From Apiosordaria backusii (lineage: Eukaryota; Ascomycota; Sordariomycetes; Sordariales; Lasiosphaeriaceae), in assembly GCA_030549205.1 (NCBI GenBank), contig JAUKTV010000001.1:2666001-2730000 (forward strand): DNA of 64,000 bases. The letters run 5' to 3'. Positions 57,358 to 64,000 of this stretch are shown piece by piece. The translations under genes were made by a program, and so were the position numbers. Numbering within the stretch: position 1 is the first letter of the stretch; every line of letters starts with the position of its first letter. The notes beneath the pieces are model-generated. The model was not told the DNA's origin. It saw only the letters and a program-made list of their open reading frames with translations, and did not search any database.

Positions 57358-58685
57358 ATGGCTTGGAACGTATGTTGCCGCGCATTTATCAATCAATTAC
57401 AAGAACCATAAGAGCTCACCAATCCACCAGATCTTTAGAATAGCGGCCGACCTGTCGCACATAACAGCGAAATGCATCCTCATCTTCTCCATCCACCGGA
57501 ATAGGAGCGCCGAAGGTTTGTTCCCCTCCCCCCCCCCCCCCCCCCTCCCAACTCCCACCCCCAAATTGCTAACACAATGTCTCCCTCTCAGGCGTCTCCC
57601 TCCTAACCCAACTCTTCTACGCCGTCGTCTTCGTAACCCGCTACACCGACCTCTTCTCCGAGACCCACGCCTGGAACTACTTCTTCAAAGTCTTCTACCT
57701 CCTCTCCTCCTTCTACACCCTCGGCATCATGCGCTTCGTCTACCCCCGCACCCGCGAAAAAGAAGCCGCCTGGAAGCTAGCCGCGCTCGTCTTTTTCGGG
57801 TCGCTGATCCTCTCCCCCTTCATCATGCTCATCTTTGACAAAAAGGAAGAGTGGGCCTTTACCGAGTGGCTCTGGGTCTTTTCCCAGATTCTGGAGAGCG
57901 TCTGCGTGCTGCCTCAGTTGTTATTGCTGAGGCAGACGACGGTGCCGACGGTGATTACCAGTTTTTATATTGTCTTTTTGGGGAGTTACCGGGGGTTGTA
58001 CTTGTTGAATTGGTTCCTGAGGGGGCTGGATACGAATGGGAGGAAGCCGAATCCGATTAGTGTTATTTTTGGGATTGTGCAGACGGCGCTGTATGCGGAT
58101 TTTGCGTGGGTGTATTGGACTAGGCAGAGGGTTAAGTTGAGGAATGGGGGGGTGGTGGATGCGGATGATTTGAGGAGGGGGTGGTTGCTTTCGAAGATTT
58201 TTGGGAGTAAGCACCTCCGGAGTTCGACAAACGGGGGGGCGGGTACTGGTGATGATGATGATGATGAGTATGATGAGGAGAGCGCGCCTGCCCTGGGTGG
58301 TGGGCATCAAGTGGGGAGGGATAGTAGACCGGGAAGGGCGAAGTGGGGGAGCAGGGGGATTAGTATTAGTGCTGATGAGGGGGTTTATGATGACGGGGAG
58401 GGTGGTTCGGCGAGGCAGGAGCAGGGTGTGGTTAGTAATAACAGCAGGAGGGGAGGTTTTGCGGATGAGTCGGATGATGATGATCTTGCGGGGGGAGCGG
58501 ATCCGGATGCGAAGATGCAGGATCCGGATGATTTGGCTAGGGCGTTGAATGATGATGAGGATGATGATAGTGATGAGGAGGAGGATAACAAGAAGAAGAA
58601 GAAGAAGCAGACGCAGGGGAGTGCAGCCGCGAATGGAGGACAGCCGAGTGGGATTAGGAGTGGGGATGAGTGGGATGATGACTGA
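57358..58685 (+). CDS. erd2: HDEL/KDEL receptor Erd2 with long acidic tail
   Basis: Predicted 396 aa from three exons (57358-57369, 57431-57515, 57592-58685; introns 61 and 76 bp). The first exon is only four codons (MAWN), then IFRIAADLSHITAKCILIF, the conserved start of the receptor. Seven membrane spans are completed by about residue 219 (FVTRYTDLF, LESVCVLPQL, IVFLGSYRGLYLLNWF, ALYADFAWVYW). Erd2 binds HDEL at low pH in the Golgi and returns escaped ER residents by COPI carriers. The yeast and animal proteins end soon after the last span. Here 170 more residues follow, rich in Asp/Ser/Gly with a poly-Lys stretch, and end GDEWDDD; such tails occur in filamentous fungi. A GTAAGC at 58207 could be an unused donor. 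Intron 2 contains a long C-run. The BiP in this window ends HDEL, its ligand. Confidence 0.94.
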
Positions 58686-59247
58686 TTGATTCCGTCTCTT
58701 CTTTAACTTCTATAGTGGTATGAATATGAGTAGGAAGAGTGGGGGGGTGGGGGGGGTGTGGGAAGGTGGAAGGATGGTTTGATATCTGTTCTATACTACC
58801 TACAGGCCGGAAACGATGCGTATTTTTGGAGGGTGAAAGTGCCACTCGGGCGTTATAGGAGTTTCTTGGTTAACCTTGAGGTGGATTTTGGGACTGAGTT
58901 TGCTGAGAAAGATACGGATACAGAACCCAAAACATGGGACGGATAAATAGGGGTAGGTAGATAGCAACATTGCTCCATATCTGCCACACACACATATATA
59001 TACACACACGCGCACATACAACTCTGAAGACACTGGGGTTGACCACACAAAAATTGTGATTTGACTACCTAATTATGTACCAAGCCTTGCATTCAAAAGA
59101 CAAATGCTGTGGGCTGGAAAAAAACTACAGACTAAACCGGCCAGAACCTCCCGAAACATTGAAGAATCACAACCACCCACCCACACGCACCAACCTCATT
59201 CTTGATCAAACCCATAAGCTTGCTCTTCCCCTTTCCGTTACACAACC
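58686..59247. other. convergent intergenic region ERD2 / NUP159
   Basis: 0.56 kb between two gene 3' ends, containing only short frames and a G-run near 58,741. Nothing is supported. Confidence 0.5.
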
Positions 59248-62200
59248 CTACTCATCATCCCTCAACCGACTCACATTCCCCCCGCTCCTCTCCAAACTTC
59301 CCCTCAACAACCCCAGCACATTCCTCCTCTTCCTCTCCCTCTCCCTCAGCACCCTCTTCTCCTCCTCGCTAAACTGGCTCAGCTTCTTCCTCGGACTTCC
59401 CACACCACCACCACCACCAGGCCCTACACTCCCCATCCTCGACACCGCAAACGGTGACGACTCCCCCCTCCCACCAGGAGACATCAAAAGTGACCTCCTA
59501 TTACTGGGAGTGGGAGTAGCAGGCCCCACACCAACAAAAGGCGACCCCTCTCTGCTTCTTGCAGGCGTCCCAAGCCTCAACCTCCTCATCTGGTTCTCCA
59601 ACACGTCAATATCCCCGCTCCTCTTCTCCGCCATGCTCGTCATCTTGTTGATCGTCCTGATGATCGCCTCCACCGTCGGCACCGGGGCTCTCCCAGACGC
59701 GCCCCCCGCAGAGGCGATTTTCGCCTTGAGCAAAGTCAACGCCTCCTCTGCTTCGGCCAGCAGACCCGAAAACGTCGCAAAGGACCTCCTGAGCTCATTC
59801 TGCTGAGCAGCCTGCTCCGCGCTAAGGGGCAGAGACTTGGCTACAGACGCCTGGTCAGGATCAACATGTGCCATGATTATCTTGCGCATGTCCTCCTCCT
59901 TGGCGCGTAGTTTCGTCAGATCCCGCATGAGACCCGAAATCTCGTCTTCGACGCGGTCAATTTCCTGAATGCGCCCCTCCTCCAGACGGCGGGAGAGCTG
60001 GTTGTCGATTATCTTGCCGAGGTCCTCCGCTTCGACCAGGACCCAGTCGTCGGGGTTTTCAAGGTCGTCTTGGTCTCGGCCGTCCTCCTTTCGGAGGGTC
60101 GTGTGGCCGAGGATAAAAGACTGCAGAGAGCGAGAGTTGAGGCCTAGGCGATCAATCATGCGGTTGATATCCCGCCAGAGAGCCTCGCACGCAGCCGGAA
60201 TCTCGTTTTCACCTCGCTTTTCCACCTCTTTTAGTCTGGTGTCCACTGCCAAGAACTCGTCAATTTGCAGAGTAGGCTCGATTCTAGAGCGGAGGAGCTG
60301 CTGGACGCCCTCATCTTCTGGGTCGACGAGGGCTTGCTTGGCCTCTTCTTCTCGTTTGGCTGCGAGCTTGATCTGGGCTTTGATGTTAGGGTCAACGTCC
60401 TGTGGCCGCAAGCGGGAAGCGGGAGCTGCGGAGAATGGGCTGGCCTGCGGGGGTGCAGAGCGCCTTCCCAACAGATCCGACGCAACACCCGGGGCAAAGG
60501 ACCGAGGAGTATCGGGAGGACCAGGACGGAGAAGACTGGCACGAGGGGGTCCCCGCATCGGACTGGGCGATCGAGGGCTCGTTGGCACCGGCTTAGGGAA
60601 CAACGAAGGGGCGTTTCTGCTATTAATCTCGCCAAAGAGTGGGCGGCCCTGGTTCGCCTCTGATTGTGAAATCCTCGAGAAAGCGCTTCCAGTCATACCA
60701 CCATCAAAAGATCCGTGGGGCGTGATGCCAGGGGTATGACTCTCGAAACCACCAGCGGTCGGGCTGAACTCTTTAGTCACATCAACACCACTGCCTTCGG
60801 TTCCGCCCTCCGACCCTTCCTCGTCATATTCTTCCTCTTCATCTTCGATTTCACCCTCTTCGAGCTCGTGGGTATGGTCTTCACCATCTGACACTTCGCT
60901 TTGTGCCGGGCTCTCTTCGGGGCTTTCTGGCACAGCAGGGACACCGGGGAGCTTCGTGGCAGGCTTGCCAATAAAGTCGGGCGGCAAGGGGGCTTCCTCG
61001 GGTGTAGGTGGCTTCGCATCGTAGACCTCAGGTTTAGGTTTCGGTTTGTTTGACAACAGATTAGGGGGCAGTCGTCCAGTATCGCTTTCGCTGAATCCTG
61101 GTGATTTGGATGTCTCCTTGGACGGCGGGCTTGGTTTCAAGAAATCCGGAGGGAGTGGCGCTTCCTCTGCTTTCACAGGAGCTTTGGTATCTGCTTCTTG
61201 TGAGTTGTTTGATCCTGAAGATGAGGAGCTGAAAGAGAAGTCCGCCTTACTAGTTGCGTCTGGTGGGAGGGGGGCCGCCGGAATACTTCTCAGGTCCTCT
61301 TTATCACTCTCTTCCTGCTTGATCTTTGGTGCCCCGAATGGATTATCCACAGGCTTTGGCGCCCCAAATGGGTTGGCAGCAGCAGGTTGCGGCGCTCCAA
61401 AAGGGTTGGCGGCAGGGTTCGGTTGGCCAAAAAGGTCAGTTTCCGGCTTTGGCTTAAAAAGCCCCGATGAAGCAGCCCCTGGCGTTCCAAAGATACTAGA
61501 CGTGGGAGCCGAGGGTTTGGGGGCAAAGAGCGTCGTTTTGGCAGCTTCGGCGCCCGCCGTTTGGAAACCGAACTTCGAGGGAGCCGGCGTCGAGGTTGGT
61601 GTGGTGGATCCAAGATTACTAAAAACCGACTTTGGTTTCTCTTCTGGAGCTGGTGTTACTCTGTCCATATCCTCATCCTTGGATGCTGGAGCTTCCAAGG
61701 CCGAAGTGAACCCACTTCCAAACATGGAGCTTCCTTCTGGCTTCTTAGTTTCAAAGGTACTCGCGGCACTGGATGGGTCGGCTTTGAAAGTACTTCCCAG
61801 CACGAAGCTTGACGAACCGAAGGCGGGCTTATCCGTCTTCGCTGCCGGCGGGGGAAATGCTGTCTGCGTGTCCATCGAGACCTCGGGGGCAGAGCCAGCA
61901 GGCTTCGATCCGAAAATGCTAGATCCAGAAGAAGCGCCGCCCAAAGAGCCAAAGCCTCCCTTACCGGCAAAGCTGGCAAAGCCGCCACCCGATGGTGCAG
62001 CACCACCCCCAAAGACCTTGCCGGGACTGGTGCTAGAACCACCTAAACCTGACTGGCCAAACGCTGGTGCTGCAGAGGCCGTTGACCCTGTGGCCCATGG
62101 GGAGGGCTTAGCTGCTCCCATTCCGAGGAGCGAGGACTGGCCAAACGCAGGAGCAGCTGGCTGACCAAACGTGGGGGCACCAAACGCGGGTGCAGCAGCA

Positions 62201-63902
62201 GCTGGTTTGCTACCAAACGTGCTGGAGCCAAACGCTGGGGCGGCAGACGTACCTGATGCGGCTGCCCAAGGCGAGGGTTTAGCTCCCAAGGCCGAGGAAC
62301 CACCGAACGCGGGAGCCGGAGAGGACGGAGCTCCGAACGCTGGAGCAGTAGGAGAGGGTTTACCAAAGGCACCGACTCCAGGGCTGGCGAGGGAAGGAGA
62401 CCCGAAGGCAGAGATCCCGGAACTAGCTGGGGCCGCTGGCGTGATAGCCTGAGCGGCAGAGCCTGCTACGATACCCGGATAGGTTGTCCCTCCCCGAATG
62501 GATTCGTTATAGACAACCCACCAAGACACGAGCACACCTTCGTTATTGAGCACCCACAGCCCTGGAAGAGGTCCGGGCGAATGTTCAATCTCGTCTGTAG
62601 GAATGGGCTTAAACACCTTATCCTTGCTGGAAAGGTCGATGGCTGCTCCGATAGGAGATGTATCAGTCAGATCCTCGCCCATAGGAAGCTGGGCACGCTT
62701 AGAATCGTCAGCAAACTCGGTTGTGGTAAACACGTTCGTGATCTTGTCCACATCCTTGTCTTGTGCCAAGGGGGCCTTGGAACGTGTCAGCAAGCCAATG
62801 CCTTCATTGGCTGTCGATGCAACCAGGAGGAGCTCGTCGAGATTTGGGGGAAAGTCCTTGAGTCTGAGGATAGTGTGATGCGGTGTCTTATCGGACCCGA
62901 AAGGCTCAACCGGGTCAGTGATCTTCTGGTATGTGAATGTTGGGGTTCCTCCTGGTGGTTGATGGCGGGTAATTAGGTTGAAGACAGATGGATCTTGGCC
63001 ATTTGTCTGGTTGTAGACGGCGAGGAACACGTGGTTCTCAATCCAGGCCAACGAGGCGACATGATAATCTCCCACACTTGGGGACTTGGGAATATGCGCC
63101 TTCTCTACACCCTCGGGCGTCATTTGGTAAATGGAGCCATCCGCCATGCCAGCGACAAGCTGCTTGCCCTTTGTGCTCCATGAGACACAAGTAACTTGGG
63201 TACGCAGCACTGGCCCAGTGGCACCATTAACAAGCTTCTTCTCCGCCAGATTCGCCATCAAAAGATTCCCCTTGTCAGTCACAATGGCGACCAGATTGGA
63301 AAAATCTGGTGAAGGATTTGGGACCAAAGCTCGGAGAGATTCCGAATTCGTGGGTATTTCGAAAGCTGATTGCGTGCCTCCTTGCGTCAGCGCATCGGTA
63401 TTGTAGACAGCAAGACCACCCCCCGTCTCGGCGGAAAGAATGAGAAACTGTTCATCCACCGTAAAAGCTAGTTGCGAGATCCTAATAGGAAGTGGCACCT
63501 TTGCCTGGGGTGTGAACGGTCGCACGTCGTTTTCGCCATCCTTTGGGGCCTCGAAGGCTTTCCGTACGGACCCGGTGGTAGCAATGTGTACCGCATCTGG
63601 GCTGGCAGCAGCGACCAGGCCCTTTCGAGGGGCAATGCTAAGGAGGGATGCGGTCGGGGCTGGGGGAGGTTGCCATTTTGAGGTCAACTGGACCTTTGCA
63701 TCGCCGGCAATAGAGAGAAATCCAAGACCCTGCGCATAACCATTAGCGCTGTGTTTCAGGGTGAACTAAGCTGTTCTTCATTGTGCATCAATCTTACCTC
63801 TGTCTGGATGACTTCGAGATCGCTTCCCTGCGTCAGTCCCCCTACCCCGCCGGCGGAAGCGCCCATCATGGCATTGCTCGCGTTCCCAAAGCTGAAAGCC
63901 AT
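59248..63902 (-). CDS. nup159: nuclear pore protein Nup159 (Nup214/Nup146)
   Basis: Predicted 1528 aa from two exons (63902-63798 and 63729-59248; 68-bp intron with the phase kept). The N-terminus MAFSFGNASNAMMG leads into a beta-propeller (about 36-440) that docks the DEAD-box helicase Dbp5 on the cytoplasmic face of the pore. A middle region (about 450-1000) has many FG-type repeats such as AFGAPSSPAPAFGGSS, FGSKPAAAAPAFGAPT and FGAPQPAAANPFGAP, giving the transport-factor-binding mesh. The C-terminal part (about 1200-1480) has coiled coils (ERLEEGR-type; IQEIDRVEDEISGL) that join the Nup82-Nsp1 complex. The role is mRNA export with Gle1 and Dbp5. Length is close to yeast Nup159 (1460 aa). 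An ATG at 63950 would add 16 residues; 63902 fits the family better. Confidence 0.93.
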
Positions 63903-64000
63903 GACTGTAGCTGCAATGCGGCCGCCCGTAGACCGAGGACTTGAGCTCAAAGTCTAGCTTAATTCATCAGCGGGTAATGTGTCCCAGGCTCGAGAGCGAA
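63903..64000. other. right-edge leader sequence
   Basis: About 100 bp upstream of the NUP159 start. It probably contains part of the leader; nothing more can be said. Confidence 0.4.

Noticed and set aside
61046..62164. 372-codon plus-strand frame over NUP159
   Set aside because: Opposite the repetitive FG region; repetitive composition and no independent evidence.
1..64000. CRISPR arrays, insertion sequences, retroviral or DNA-transposon genes
   Set aside because: No regularly spaced repeats, reverse transcriptase, integrase or transposase motifs, or terminal repeats were seen; the genome is clearly eukaryotic.

Overview
The window is nuclear DNA of a filamentous ascomycete, most likely Sordariomycetes (probably Sordariales). 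Introns are 50-100 bp with GT-AG ends and CTAAC-like branch points, genes are spaced by 0.5-5 kb on both strands, and the proteins (Psf1, Nup159, Toa1, Pex13, DUF3405, SulP-STAS-cNMP transporter) look like those of that class. No prokaryotic operon, CRISPR array, virus or intact transposon is seen. All intron positions were read by eye from splice signals and frame continuity.

Left part (1-20 kb): a small spliced gene of unknown function (817-379, minus) that no long open frame reveals; an SRPK-like kinase (1732-3150, plus); a possible very small spliced gene (3601 onward); a Kip2/kinesin-7-type motor (8046-4970, minus); a 5.4 kb gene-poor stretch; a vacuolar-type SulP transporter with STAS and cyclic-nucleotide-binding-like domains (17128-13507, minus); the GINS subunit Psf1 (19550-18783, minus).

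Middle (20-45 kb): mitochondrial disaggregase Hsp78 (plus), Arf1 (minus), Emp24/p24 (plus), a DUF3405 membrane protein (minus), an HDEL-tailed BiP/Kar2-type Hsp70 (plus), the peroxisomal docking protein Pex13 (plus), TFIIA large subunit Toa1 (minus) and the APC/C activator Cdc20 (minus).

Right part (45-64 kb): a Kelch-BTB protein resembling Ral2 (plus), an orphan multi-pass membrane protein (plus), a luciferase-domain (DUF5519-like) protein (plus), an Osm1-type fumarate reductase fused to cytochrome b5 (plus), the KDEL/HDEL receptor Erd2 with a long acidic tail (plus) and nucleoporin Nup159 (minus).

Most genes are housekeeping genes. Four act in the early secretory pathway: Arf1 and Emp24 (divergent neighbours), BiP ending in HDEL, and Erd2, the receptor for HDEL. 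Three genes (Hsp78, BiP, Kelch-BTB) are broken or shortened next to short G/C tracts in a way that one missing base would explain; draft-assembly errors are the simplest reading, but real mutations cannot be excluded. The least expected observations are the small spliced gene at the left edge, an in-frame 137-codon extension after the Pex13 stop where the stop TAG could itself be a splice acceptor, and two possible starts of the Osm1-like gene, one with a signal-like leader. I found no convincing undescribed multi-gene system.
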